DNA from: an uncultured Oscillospiraceae bacterium
GTDB lineage: Bacteria > Bacillota > Clostridia > Oscillospirales > Oscillospiraceae
Length of the DNA stretch: 64,000 nucleotides
NCBI GenBank assembly: GCA_947624065.1
Contig: CANQIO010000004.1
Location: 23,776 to 87,775 of the forward strand
Direction of reading: 5' to 3'
The notes under the pieces were generated by a model. That model worked only from the letters and a program-made list of their open reading frames with translations. It had not been told where the DNA came from and did no database searches. This document shows positions 16,226 to 25,384 of this stretch, one piece after another. Numbering within the stretch: position 1 is the stretch's first letter; each line of letters opens with the position of its first letter. Position numbers and translations under genes: made by a program.

Positions 16226-17914
16226 TTGAAAAAAGCGTGGTGGAAACAGTGCGTGGTCTATCAGGTGTATCCCCGCAGCTTTCAGGACTTCAACGGCGAC
16301 GGCGTGGGCGATCTGCCCGGCGTCACCGCCCGGCTGGACTATCTGCAGCAGCTGGGGGTGGATGTGCTGTGGCTGAGCCCGTTCTATCAGTCCCCTGGCA
16401 GGGACAACGGCTACGACATCAGCGATTACCGGGCCGTGGACCCGCTGTTCGGCACCCTGGCGGATTTTGACGAGATGCTCCGGCAGATCCACCGCCGGGG
16501 CATGAAGCTGGTCATCGACCTGGTGGTCAATCACACCTCCGACCAGCACCCCTGGTTCCAGGCCAGCCGCAGCAGCCGGGAGAGCCCCTACCGGGACTAC
16601 TACATCTGGCGGGACGGCGTCGACGGCGGGCCGCCCAACAACTGGGGCGGCAATTTTTCCGGCAGCTGCTGGACCCTGGACGAGACCACGGGGCAGTATT
16701 ATCTGCACACCTTCGGGCCCTTCCAGCCAGAGCTGAACTGGGCCAACCCCAGGGTGCGGCAGGAGGTATACGACATGATGCGCTGGTGGTGCGAGCGGGG
16801 CGTGGACGGGTTCCGCATGGACGTCATCAGCTACATCAGCAAGACCCCCGAAATGCCGGACGGGGCAAAAAAGCCGGGCAGCGACTACGGGGACTTCGCC
16901 CCCTACGTCATCAACGGCCCGCGGGTACACGAATATCTGCGGGAGATGAACCGCCAGGTGCTCAGCCGGTACGATCTGCTCACCGTGGGGGAGTGCGGGG
17001 GCTTGACCGTGGAGCAGGCCTGCCGCTACGCCAACGAGGACGGCTCGGAGCTCTCTATGGCGTTCCAGTTCGAGCACATGGACCTGGACGGCGGGGAGAG
17101 CTTTAAGTGGAACCTGCGCAGGATCGACCTGATAGCGCTGAAAAAGCTGCTGACCAAGTGGCAGAAGGGCCTGGAGGGAAAGGCGTGGAACAGCCTTTAC
17201 TGGTGCAACCACGACCAGCCCCGCATCGTCTCCCGCCTGGGAGACGACAGCACCGACGCGCTGCGGGAGCGCAGCGCCAAGGCCCTGGCCCTGTGCCTGC
17301 ACATGATGCAGGGCACGCCCTATGTCTACCAGGGCGAGGAGCTGGGCATGACCAACGGCCGGTTCGACTCCCTGGCCGACTTCCGGGACGTGGAGAGCCT
17401 CAACGCTTACCGGGAGCTGACCGGCAGCGGCCGGGTCGCCCCGGAGGACATGCTGGCGTACCTGCGCTATAAGAGCCGGGACAACGCCCGCACCCCCATG
17501 CAGTGGACTGCCGGGCCCAATGCCGGTTTCACCTCCGGCGAGCCCTGGATCGGCGTGAATCCCAACCACAGGACCGTCAACGCCGAGGACGAGGTGCGCC
17601 GTCCCGACTCGGTGTTCCGCTTTTATCAGGACCTGATCCGGCTGCGCCACGAGCATGAGATCATCGTCTACGGCAGCTATGAGCTGCTGCTGCCGGAAGA
17701 TCCGCAGATTTTCGCCTACACCCGCGCACTGGAGGGAGAACGGCTGCTGGCAGTGTGCAATCTGAGCGGGAGAGAGGCTGCCTTCCGGCTGCCGGAGGCC
17801 TTCGCGGGCGGGGAGCTGCTGCTTGCCGACATGGACGACACCGCCCCGGCGCAGGAGATGGTCCTGCGCCCCTGGGAGGCATTTGCGATATGGAAGGAGA
17901 ACGAAAAACCATGA
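16226..17914 (+). CDS. GH13 oligo-1,6-glucosidase (GH13_31-like)
   Basis: A 562-residue cytoplasmic retaining alpha-glucosidase. The N-terminus KKAWWKQCVVYQVYPRSFQD is typical for oligo-1,6-glucosidases and starts at TTG 16226, chosen because GAGGTGAGG precedes it; the frame continues upstream into the terminator. Catalytic triad: Asp199 (DGFRMDVIS), Glu256 (VGECGG), Asp330 (NHDQPR). Residue 200 is Val. In this subfamily Val at that position goes with alpha-1,6 specificity, while Thr goes with alpha-1,4. The product would be glucose from isomalto-oligosaccharides or panose. It overlaps the beta-phosphoglucomutase start by ATGA. Confidence 0.9.
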   Translation: MKKAWWKQCVVYQVYPRSFQDFNGDGVGDLPGVTARLDYLQQLGVDVLWLSPFYQSPGRDNGYDISDYRAVDPLFGTLADFDEMLRQIHRRGMKLVIDLVVNHTSDQHPWFQASRSSRESPYRDYYIWRDGVDGGPPNNWGGNFSGSCWTLDETTGQYYLHTFGPFQPELNWANPRVRQEVYDMMRWWCERGVDGFRMDVISYISKTPEMPDGAKKPGSDYGDFAPYVINGPRVHEYLREMNRQVLSRYDLLTVGECGGLTVEQACRYANEDGSELSMAFQFEHMDLDGGESFKWNLRRIDLIALKKLLTKWQKGLEGKAWNSLYWCNHDQPRIVSRLGDDSTDALRERSAKALALCLHMMQGTPYVYQGEELGMTNGRFDSLADFRDVESLNAYRELTGSGRVAPEDMLAYLRYKSRDNARTPMQWTAGPNAGFTSGEPWIGVNPNHRTVNAEDEVRRPDSVFRFYQDLIRLRHEHEIIVYGSYELLLPEDPQIFAYTRALEGERLLAVCNLSGREAAFRLPEAFAGGELLLADMDDTAPAQEMVLRPWEAFAIWKENEKP

Positions 17915-18549
17915 GATACAAAGGCATCGTTTTTGATCTGGACGGGGTCATCTGCTCCACGGACGAGTATCATTATCAGGCGTGGCAGGCCCTGGCCGAC
18001 AGGATCGGCGCGGCGGGATTCTGCCTGGCCGACAACGTGCGCCAGCGGGGCGTGTCCCGGATGGAGAGCCTGGAGGTGGTGCTGGAGAAGGCGCCCCGGA
18101 CCTATACCGAGGCGGAAAAGGTGGAGCTGGCCACCTGGAAAAACGAGAAGTACCGGTCCCTGCTGGCCAATATGTCCCCGGCGGACCTGACGGACGAGGT
18201 GAAAAGCACCTTGGACGCGCTGCGGGCCAAAGGGCTGAAGCTGGCCATCGGCTCATCCAGCAAGAACGCGCCCTTCATCCTGGAGCGCATCGGCCTGGGG
18301 GATTACTTCGACGCGGTCTCTGACGGCAACAACATCACCCGCTCCAAGCCGGACCCCCAGGTGTTCTGCATGGCGGCGCAGTTTTTGGACCTGGAGCCGG
18401 CCGACTGCCTGGTGGTGGAGGACGCCTTTTCCGGCATCGACGCGGGCATCGCGGGCGGCTTTGATACCGCCGGCATCGGTCCCGCCGCCGGCTATGAAAA
18501 GGCCGGCTACAGGCTGACGAGCTTCTCCGACCTGCTCGGCGTCGTTTGA
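17911..18549 (+). CDS. pgmB: beta-phosphoglucomutase
   Basis: A 212-residue HAD-superfamily enzyme converting beta-glucose-1-phosphate to glucose-6-phosphate. The nucleophile motif is FDLDGVICSTDEYH (Asp10 and general acid/base Asp12 in numbering from the ATG), followed by the cap domain with RGVSRMESLE, the GSSSKN motif II, and the SKPDPQVF and VVEDAFSGIDAG motifs III and IV. It is coupled to the GH13 gene by an ATGA overlap. Its presence matches the inverting GH65 enzyme, whose product is beta-glucose-1-phosphate, and completes the pathway to glycolysis. Confidence 0.93.
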   Translation: MRYKGIVFDLDGVICSTDEYHYQAWQALADRIGAAGFCLADNVRQRGVSRMESLEVVLEKAPRTYTEAEKVELATWKNEKYRSLLANMSPADLTDEVKSTLDALRAKGLKLAIGSSSKNAPFILERIGLGDYFDAVSDGNNITRSKPDPQVFCMAAQFLDLEPADCLVVEDAFSGIDAGIAGGFDTAGIGPAAGYEKAGYRLTSFSDLLGVV

Positions 18550-18586
18550 AAGCTCCCCGTGACCGCGCGGCCACGGGGAGCTTTTC
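18550..18586 (+). terminator. intrinsic terminator of the alpha-glucoside operon
   Basis: AAGCTCCCCGTG (18550-18561) pairs with CACGGGGAGCTT (18572-18583), followed by TT. It directly follows the pgmB stop. Confidence 0.85.
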
Positions 18587-18624
18587 AGCATGGCGGCCGT
18601 CCGGAAAGGATGGGGCCGGGCGTC

Positions 18625-18653
18625 TTGACAACGTCCAAGCGCGGCGGTATAGT
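18625..18653 (+). promoter_or_regulatory. promoter of cellobiose phosphorylase gene
   Basis: Consensus TTGACA (18625-18630), 17-base spacer, TATAGT (18648-18653), about 78 bases before the start codon. Confidence 0.75.
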
Positions 18654-18730
18654 TGCTTTGTACGATCGATCTGCGCCAACGGCGCGTGCGCCCGCCCCAG
18701 GCGCGGCGTTACAGAGAGGAGTGACCGACC

Positions 18731-21151
18731 ATGAGATACGGACATTTTGACGACGGCCGGCGGGAGTATGTGATCGAGACGCCCGCCACGCCCCAGCCGT
18801 GGATCAACTATCTGGGCAGCGAGGCGTTTTTCTCGCTGATCAGCAACACGGCGGGCGGCTATTGCTTTTACCGGGACGCCAAGCTGCAGCGGCTGGTGCG
18901 TTACCGCTACAACAGCATCCCCGCGGACGTGGGCGGCCGGTTCTTCTACATAAAGGAGCAGGGCAGGGCCGCCTGGAGCCCCGCGTTCCATCCGGCGGAC
19001 GTGCCCCTGGACGAATACCGCTGCCGCCACGGCATGGGCTACACCGTCTTTGAGACGGCCAAGGACGGCCTGGCGGCGGAGCTGACCTTCCTGGTCCCCC
19101 TGGGGGAGGACTGCGAGGTGCAGCGGGTGCGGCTGCAAAACCGGACGGACGCGCCCAAGACCCTGCGGCTCACCGCGGCGGTGGAGTGGTGCCTGTGGAA
19201 CGCGGTGGACGACTCCACCAACTTCCAGCGGAACCTGAACATCGGCGAGTTGGAGGTGGAGGGCTCCGTGGTCTACCACAAGACCGAGTACCGGGAGCGC
19301 CGGGACCACTACGCTTACTACGGCGTCAACGCGCCCCTGGCCGGGTTCGACACGGACCGGGACGAATTCGTGGGCCAGTTCGGCAGCTTTGCCGATCCCA
19401 AGGCCGTCCGGGAGGGTGTGACGGCGAACAAACTCTCCCACGGCGGCGCGCCCATGGCGGCCCTGGCGCTGGATGTGACCCTCGCCCCCGGCGGGGAGGC
19501 GGTGTATGTGTTCGTGCTGGGCTACGGCCAAAACCCGCGGGACAAGAAGTTTACCGCCCCCGGCGTCATCCGCAAGGACACCGCCCACCGGGTCATGGAA
19601 AAGTTCGCGGCGCCCGCGGCGGTGGACGAGGCCCTTGCGGAGCTGGCCGCTTACTGGGACGGGCTGCTGGGCCGGTTCCAGCTCCACAGCGGCGACCCGG
19701 TGCTGGACCGGATGGTGAACGTCTGGCACCAGTACCAGTGCATGGTGACCTTCAACATGAGCCGGTCCGCCAGCTATTTCGAGAGCGGCACCGGCCGGGG
19801 CATGGGCTTCCGGGACAGCTGCCAGGACCTGCTGGGCTTCGTGCACATGGTGCCGGAGCGGGCCCGGGAGCGGATTATCGATATCGCCTCCGTCCAGTGG
19901 GCGGACGGCAGCACCTATCACCAGTATCAGCCCCTGACCAAGCGGGGCAACAACGACATCGGCGGCGGCTTCAACGATGACCCCCTGTGGCTGGTGGCCG
20001 CGGTGAGCGCCTACATCCGGGAGACGAATGACCTGGCCATCCTGGACGAGCCGGTGCCCTTTGATAACGTCCCCGGCAGCGAGGCGCCGCTGATGGAGCA
20101 CCTGCGCCGGAGCGTGGGCTATATCCTGTCCCACCTGGGCCCCCACGGCCTGCCCCTTATCGGCCGGGCGGACTGGAACGACTGTTTGAACCTGAACTGC
20201 TTCTCCGAAGAGCCGGGGGAGAGCTTCCAGACCACGGGCCCGTCCGAGGGGCCGGTGGCGGAGTCGGTGTTCATCGCCGGTATGTTCGTGCTCTACGGCG
20301 GGGAGTACGCCGAGCTGTGCTGGTATCGTGACGAATGGGACGAGGCGGAGGAAGTAGGGGCCGCCGTCGACGCCATGGCCGAGACCATCCTGGCCCACGG
20401 CTGGGACGGGAACTGGTTCCTGCGGGCCTACGACGCCCAGGGCGGCAAGGTGGGCAGCCGCGAATGTGAGGAGGGGCAGATCTACATCGAGCCCCAGGGC
20501 ATGTGCGTCATGGCGGGCGTCGGCGTGGAAGAGGGCGTGGCCGGGAAGGCCCTGGACAGCGTGCGGGAGCGGCTGCTGGGCAAGTACGGCGTGGAACTTC
20601 TCGCGCCCTGCTATACGGAATACCACCTGGAGCTGGGAGAGATCAGCTCCTATCCCCCCGGGTACAAAGAAAACGGCTCTGTGTTCTGCCACAACAACCC
20701 CTGGATCAGCATCGCCGAGACGGTGCTGGGCCGGGGCGAGAACGCCTTTGACATCTATAAGCGCATCTGCCCGGCCTATCAGGAGGACGAGAGCGATATC
20801 CGCCGGGCGGAGCCCTACGTGTACGCCCAGACCGTGGCGGCCCGGGCGTCCTATGAGGAGGGCGCGGCCCGCAACAGCTGGCTCACCGGCACGGCTGCCT
20901 GGACGTTCGTGGACATCAGCCAGTACATCCTGGGCGTGAAGCCCACGATGAGAGGGCTGATGATCGACCCCTGCCTGCCGGCGCAGCTGGGCGAGTACCG
21001 GGTGGAGCGGCGGTTCCGGGACGCGGTATACCACATCCACGTCCGGCGCACCGGCGCGTACAGCCTGACGGTGGACGGAGAGGCTGTTTCCGGAAAGACC
21101 GTGCCGGTCCGGGAAAATCAGCAGGAATACCGGGTGGAGGTCACAATCTGA
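18731..21151 (+). CDS. GH94 cellobiose phosphorylase
   Basis: An 806-residue cytoplasmic inverting phosphorylase splitting cellobiose and phosphate into alpha-glucose-1-phosphate and glucose. The whole N-terminus (MRYGHFDD, REYVIETPATPQPWINYLG, YSFYRDAKL-type block) follows characterised cellobiose phosphorylases closely. The general acid is Asp484 in GRADWNDCLNLN. The length is the family's usual one, and there is no signal peptide. It has its own promoter and begins a second set of genes behind the alpha-glucoside operon. A ribosome site AGAGAGGAG precedes the ATG. Confidence 0.93.
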   Translation: MRYGHFDDGRREYVIETPATPQPWINYLGSEAFFSLISNTAGGYCFYRDAKLQRLVRYRYNSIPADVGGRFFYIKEQGRAAWSPAFHPADVPLDEYRCRHGMGYTVFETAKDGLAAELTFLVPLGEDCEVQRVRLQNRTDAPKTLRLTAAVEWCLWNAVDDSTNFQRNLNIGELEVEGSVVYHKTEYRERRDHYAYYGVNAPLAGFDTDRDEFVGQFGSFADPKAVREGVTANKLSHGGAPMAALALDVTLAPGGEAVYVFVLGYGQNPRDKKFTAPGVIRKDTAHRVMEKFAAPAAVDEALAELAAYWDGLLGRFQLHSGDPVLDRMVNVWHQYQCMVTFNMSRSASYFESGTGRGMGFRDSCQDLLGFVHMVPERARERIIDIASVQWADGSTYHQYQPLTKRGNNDIGGGFNDDPLWLVAAVSAYIRETNDLAILDEPVPFDNVPGSEAPLMEHLRRSVGYILSHLGPHGLPLIGRADWNDCLNLNCFSEEPGESFQTTGPSEGPVAESVFIAGMFVLYGGEYAELCWYRDEWDEAEEVGAAVDAMAETILAHGWDGNWFLRAYDAQGGKVGSRECEEGQIYIEPQGMCVMAGVGVEEGVAGKALDSVRERLLGKYGVELLAPCYTEYHLELGEISSYPPGYKENGSVFCHNNPWISIAETVLGRGENAFDIYKRICPAYQEDESDIRRAEPYVYAQTVAARASYEEGAARNSWLTGTAAWTFVDISQYILGVKPTMRGLMIDPCLPAQLGEYRVERRFRDAVYHIHVRRTGAYSLTVDGEAVSGKTVPVRENQQEYRVEVTI

Positions 21152-21239
21152 ACCGGCCCGGCATGGGGTCGTCCCCGGATCGCCGGGACCGACGTCATTA
21201 TGTTATAGATGAACAGGAGCTTATAAGGAGGTCATCAAA

Positions 21240-21926
21240 ATGAAGCGCTCTGAGATCAACCAGGCCCTCCGGGAGCTGGAGGCCATGTGCGAGAAGTATA
21301 AATGCTATCTGCCGCCCTTCTGCCATTTCACGCCGGAGCAGTGGCGGCATATCGGCCACGAGTATGACGAGGTCCGGGACTGCATGCTGGGCTGGGATAT
21401 CACCGATTACGGCCTGGGCGACTTTGACAAGGTGGGCCTGAGCCTGATCACCATCCGCAACGGCAACCGGGCCATGGCGGACAAGTACCCCAAGGTGTAC
21501 GCGGAGAAGCTGCTGTACCTGAAGGAGGGCCAGTACTCTCCCAACCACTTCCACTGGTATAAGACCGAGGACATCATCAACCGGGGCGGCGGCAATATCC
21601 TGATCAAGGTCTACAACAGCCTGCCGGACGAGAGCATCGACTACGAGTCCGACGTGACCGTGCACACCGACGGGCGGACCTATAGCGTCCCCGCCGGGAC
21701 CCAGGTGCGCCTCACCCCCGGCGAGAGCATCCACATCCAGCAGCGCATGTACCACGACTTCAACGTGGAGCCGGGCACGGGCGCGGTGCTGCTGGGCGAG
21801 GTCAGCCAGTGCAACGATGACAACACCGACAACCGCTTCAATCCCCCGGTGGGCCGCTTCCCGGCCATCGAGGAGGACGAGCCGGCATACCGGCTGCTGT
21901 GCAACGAGTATCCCGCGGCGGAGTGA
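21240..21926 (+). CDS. D-lyxose ketol-isomerase-like cupin
   Basis: A 228-residue protein of the D-lyxose isomerase family (YdaE/Z5688 type), a cupin enzyme interconverting aldose and ketose (D-lyxose/D-xylulose, and D-mannose/D-fructose as a side or main reaction). The metal-binding cupin motif is visible: SPNHFHWYKTEDIINRGGG with two His and a Glu, and a later His in YHDFNVEPG. The length matches the family. A strong AAGGAGG site precedes it. In this neighbourhood, mannose released from glucomannan is an attractive substrate, but that is inference. Confidence 0.85.
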   Translation: MKRSEINQALRELEAMCEKYKCYLPPFCHFTPEQWRHIGHEYDEVRDCMLGWDITDYGLGDFDKVGLSLITIRNGNRAMADKYPKVYAEKLLYLKEGQYSPNHFHWYKTEDIINRGGGNILIKVYNSLPDESIDYESDVTVHTDGRTYSVPAGTQVRLTPGESIHIQQRMYHDFNVEPGTGAVLLGEVSQCNDDNTDNRFNPPVGRFPAIEEDEPAYRLLCNEYPAAE

Positions 21927-21931
21927 TCTCT

Positions 21932-21963
21932 CGGCGCGCGCCTCTCTGACGGGGCGCGCGCCG
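21932..21963 (+). terminator. GC-rich hairpin after the isomerase gene
   Basis: CGGCGCGCGCC (21932-21942) pairs with GGCGCGCGCCG (21953-21963). There is no T-tract, so it may attenuate rather than terminate. Confidence 0.5.
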
Positions 21964-22022
21964 TGTCGGTATTGTAATATGTATCGGCGCGTGAGGAACG
22001 CGGCCGGGAAGGAGATGTCGGT

Positions 22023-24137
22023 ATGAGCGGGAAACGATCCCTGGGCGTGGGCGTGATCGGCGCCGGCGCCATCAGCGGCGTCTATCTGGAGAACATGGTG
22101 CGGCGCTTCCCGCAGCTGGACGTGATCTGCGTGGCGGCGGAGCACCTTGAAAACGCCCAAAAAAGGGCGGCGCAGTTCGGCCTGGAGGCGTGCTCTGTGG
22201 AGCAGATGCTCGCCGACGGGCGTGTTGAGATGGCAGTGATCCTCACGCCGGTGGGGACCCACTATGGGCTCATCCGGCGGGCGCTTTTGGCGGGAAAGCA
22301 TGTCTACACGGAAAAGACCGTGACCGACGAGCCGGACAAAGCGCGGGAGCTGCTGGCCCTGGCGGAGGAGCGGGGGCTGTATCTGGGCGCCGCGCCGGAC
22401 ACCTTCCTGGGCGCCGCCTGGCAGACGGCCCGCGCCGCGCTCGACAGCGGCGCCATCGGCACGGTCCGGTCCTTCGCCATCTCCGCCAACCGGGACCTCC
22501 GGGGGCTTTTGAGCATGTTCTCCTTCCTGCGCCAGCCGGGGGCGGGCATACTGTATGATTACGGAGTGTATTACCTCACCGCCCTGGTGAGCCTGCTGGG
22601 GCCGGTGGCCCGGGTGGGCGGCATCGCGGAGCGGCCGTGCCCGGCGCATAAAAACGTGCTCCCTGAGAGCCCCGCGTTCGGCCAGCCCATCCAAAACCCC
22701 AATGAGAGCCGCGTCTCCGCCGTGCTGCAGCTGAGAAGCGGCGTCAGCGGCACGCTGCACATCGACGGGGACAGCGTCCATGCCGACCAGGCGTTTTTCG
22801 CCGTGTACGGCTCGGGGGGCATCCTGTACCTGACCGATCCCAACCAGTTCGGCGGCACGGTGCGGCTGCTGCCCAACAGCGCCGACTGGGGGCATCCCGC
22901 CGCGCCGTCGGAGCTGTGGAATTTCTCCGCCTACGGGGACAACGCCCGGGGCCTGGGCCCGGCGGAGATGGCGGACGCCATCCTGGCCGGACGGAAAAAC
23001 CGGGCCAACAAGGAGATGGCCTGCCATGTGCTGGACGTGCTCAGCGCCATCCTCCAAGGCGGCGAGCGGGGATGCTTCACGGACATCGCCTCCGCCTGTG
23101 ACCGGCCCGCGCCCATGGAGCCCCAGAGCGCCCATATCCGGAACATCGGCCACCTGTCCTTCCAGACGCGGGACATGGACGCCATGACGCGCTTTTACGG
23201 AGACCTGCTGGGCATGAAGCGGCTGTTCACCATCACCGTGGGGGACTTCGCCCAAAACCTGCGGGAGCGGTACGGCGGCCAGACCCCGGCGGGGGACGCG
23301 GCCTATCTGCGGTCCATGGGGGACGATCCCGGCCGGCCCTGGATCACCTATATGAAGCTGGCGGACGGGCAGTTTTTGGAGCTGTTCCACGATATGAACG
23401 GCAGCGGCCGGACCGTCGACAGGCGGGAGAGCTATGGCTATGCCGGCGCGGCCTTTGAGACGGAGGACGTATCCGCGCTCTTTGACCGGCTGGCCGGGGC
23501 GGGCGTGCCCATCCTGGAGGGGCTCCATGAGGCCGCGGACGGCGCTCTTGGATTCGCTGTGCTGGACCCGGAGGGCAACGAGGTGCGCTTTATCCAGTGC
23601 GCCGGGGCGGGGCGTCTCCCGGAGGCGGACCCGGACCATGAGGCGTGCTCCTGGGTGCGGTATACCGCCCGGGCGGCGTTCCAGGTGCGCGACGCGGTCA
23701 ATATGGAGCTTTTCTACTGCCGGGGCCTGGGGCTGCGAAAGGTCCTGACGCTGACCTATGCTGACCTTGTCCGGTCGATGCGCCGGGCCGGCGGCGGGCA
23801 GGAGGAGGACCTGCGCCGGCTGGAGGCCATGGGGGAGCGGCCGTGGATCGACTACATCCGGGTGGCGCCCCATCAGCTCTTGGAGCTGGTGCACACCGAC
23901 GGCCGGGCGCTCCGGGAGGAGCGGGACCTGGGAGGGACCTACGGCTATCAGCATCTTTGTTTGGAGACCGCCGACATCGAGGCGGCCTACGCGGCGGCGC
24001 TCGCCAACGGCCTGCGGCCGGACACGCCCGTCAGCAAGGGCGCGGATGGGGCCCTGCAGTTCTGGCTGACGGACCCGGACGGCAACCGCCTGGAGCTGAT
24101 GGAATACGCCCCCGGCGCGAGGCAGACGGCACTGTGA
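22023..24137 (+). CDS. Gfo/Idh/MocA oxidoreductase fused to two VOC (glyoxalase-fold) domains
   Basis: A 704-residue three-domain protein. Residues 6 to about 360 are an NAD(P)-dependent Gfo/Idh/MocA sugar oxidoreductase: Rossmann motif VGVIGAGAISG, the strand VEMAVILTPVGTHY, and the conserved EKT of KHVYTEKTV. Residues about 372-530 and 540-695 are two vicinal-oxygen-chelate domains, each with DP(E/D)GN(E/R)xx near its end. Each seems to keep only one of the two usual metal histidines: His377 in the first domain (NIGHLSF) and His644 in the second (YGYQHLCLE). I do not know a characterised protein with this order. By analogy with sugar oxidoreductases that create 3-keto sugars, the VOC part may isomerise, epimerise or eliminate the keto intermediate. 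No signal peptide. Confidence 0.82.
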   Translation: MSGKRSLGVGVIGAGAISGVYLENMVRRFPQLDVICVAAEHLENAQKRAAQFGLEACSVEQMLADGRVEMAVILTPVGTHYGLIRRALLAGKHVYTEKTVTDEPDKARELLALAEERGLYLGAAPDTFLGAAWQTARAALDSGAIGTVRSFAISANRDLRGLLSMFSFLRQPGAGILYDYGVYYLTALVSLLGPVARVGGIAERPCPAHKNVLPESPAFGQPIQNPNESRVSAVLQLRSGVSGTLHIDGDSVHADQAFFAVYGSGGILYLTDPNQFGGTVRLLPNSADWGHPAAPSELWNFSAYGDNARGLGPAEMADAILAGRKNRANKEMACHVLDVLSAILQGGERGCFTDIASACDRPAPMEPQSAHIRNIGHLSFQTRDMDAMTRFYGDLLGMKRLFTITVGDFAQNLRERYGGQTPAGDAAYLRSMGDDPGRPWITYMKLADGQFLELFHDMNGSGRTVDRRESYGYAGAAFETEDVSALFDRLAGAGVPILEGLHEAADGALGFAVLDPEGNEVRFIQCAGAGRLPEADPDHEACSWVRYTARAAFQVRDAVNMELFYCRGLGLRKVLTLTYADLVRSMRRAGGGQEEDLRRLEAMGERPWIDYIRVAPHQLLELVHTDGRALREERDLGGTYGYQHLCLETADIEAAYAAALANGLRPDTPVSKGADGALQFWLTDPDGNRLELMEYAPGARQTAL

Positions 24138-24208
24138 GGCAAAGAGACGGCGGCCCAGCGGAAAGGCCAGGTATTTTGCGCTGCGGCGCGGACTACAGAG
24201 GAAAGGCA

Positions 24209-24237
24209 TTGTGATTTCGGCCGGGATCTGGTATGAT
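24209..24237 (+). promoter_or_regulatory. promoter of the GH5/GH36 genes
   Basis: TTGTGA (24209-24214), 17-base spacer, TATGAT (24232-24237), 23 bases before the ATG of the GH5 gene. Confidence 0.6.
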
Positions 24238-24260
24238 CGCGGCAAAGCGAGGTGTGCGGG

Positions 24261-25379
24261 ATGAAAACAGGAGCGATGAGACGGGTTTTGTGCGTGCTTT
24301 TGACGGTGCTGACGGTCGTTTTTGCCGCCGGAGCGGCGGCGCCGGGATCGGGAATGGAGCTGACGGAACAGATGAAGATCGGATGGAATCTGGGCAATAC
24401 CTTTGACGCCCCCAGCGAGACGGCCTGGGGCAACCCCGTCACGACGGCGGAGCTTTTCGACACGCTGAAGCAGCTGGGCTTCAACACCGTGCGCATCCCG
24501 GTGTCGTGGAGCGGCCACACTGACCGCGCGCCGGGGTACGCCATCGACGAGACGTGGATGGACCGGGTGGAGACGGTGGTGGACCAGGCCCTGGACGCGG
24601 GGCTCTTTGTGATCGTCAACGCCCACCATGACAACGGCGTCTACTATCCCGCGCCGGAGAACGCGGAGCGGGCCAAGGAATACCTGACGGCCGTCTGGGG
24701 CCAGATCGCGGCCCGGTTCGCGGACCGGGACCACCGGCTCATCTTCCAGACCATGAACGAGCCCCGGATCGAGGGCAGCGCCTATGAGTGGAACGTGGAC
24801 GCCCGCAATGACGAGTGCATGGCCGCGCTGGACGTGGTCAACGAGCTGAACCAGGCCGCCCTGGACGCCATCCGCGCCGGGGGCGGATACAACGCGGACC
24901 GGTTCGTGATGGTCTGCCCCTACGCCGGCTCCCCCGGCGGGGCGCTTTTGAGCCGCTTCCAGCTGCCGGAGGACAGCGCGGAGGACCGGCTGCTGCTGTC
25001 CATCCACGCCTATACGCCCTATGATCTGTGCCTGAATACCAAGTCCGCGGCGGACGAGTTCAACGACAGCGGCCGGAGCCAGATCGCCAAAATGCTGGAG
25101 AGCTTGGACTATATGTATGTCCGGAAGGGCGTCCCGGTCGTCATCGACGAGATGGGCTGCATCGACAAGGACGACGGCCAGGCCCGGTACGACTGGGCCC
25201 AGTACTATACCTCCGCGGCGGCGGCCTATGGCATCCCCTGCATCTGGTGGGACAACGGCGCGCTGCACACCAACGGGGAGAACTTCGGCCTGGTGGACCG
25301 GCAGTCGCTGGAGGTATACGACGAGAGCCTGAGCGCCTATGAAGGGCTGATGGACGGCGTGGCCAGCGCCAGGGAGTGA
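24261..25379 (+). CDS. secreted GH5 endo-beta-glucanase-like glycoside hydrolase
   Basis: A 372-residue secreted enzyme: basic N-terminus, hydrophobic core (VLCVLLTVLTVVFAAGAAA), then a GH5 TIM barrel without extra binding modules. Opening motif KIGWNLGNTFDAPSETAWGN and LGFNTVRIPVSW are typical of the endoglucanase/xyloglucanase branches. Active-site residues: acid/base Glu167 (TMNEPR), nucleophile Glu297 (VIDEMG), and HH in VNAHHDNG. The start is ATG 24261 with GAGGTG upstream; earlier in-frame GTG codons are less likely. It is followed 5 bases later by the GH36 gene. Whether it cuts cellulose, mixed-linkage glucan, xyloglucan or mannan cannot be decided. Confidence 0.85.
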   Translation: MKTGAMRRVLCVLLTVLTVVFAAGAAAPGSGMELTEQMKIGWNLGNTFDAPSETAWGNPVTTAELFDTLKQLGFNTVRIPVSWSGHTDRAPGYAIDETWMDRVETVVDQALDAGLFVIVNAHHDNGVYYPAPENAERAKEYLTAVWGQIAARFADRDHRLIFQTMNEPRIEGSAYEWNVDARNDECMAALDVVNELNQAALDAIRAGGGYNADRFVMVCPYAGSPGGALLSRFQLPEDSAEDRLLLSIHAYTPYDLCLNTKSAADEFNDSGRSQIAKMLESLDYMYVRKGVPVVIDEMGCIDKDDGQARYDWAQYYTSAAAAYGIPCIWWDNGALHTNGENFGLVDRQSLEVYDESLSAYEGLMDGVASARE

Positions 25380-25384
25380 GCGAT

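Noticed and set aside
21198..25268. Very long open frame on the minus strand opposite the isomerase, oxidoreductase and GH5 genes
   Set aside because: The + strand genes there have full family motifs and active sites. The antisense frame is a mirror effect of GC-rich codon use: rich in His, Val, Leu, Gly and Arg, no recognisable domain, and it crosses several gene borders and intergenic regions.
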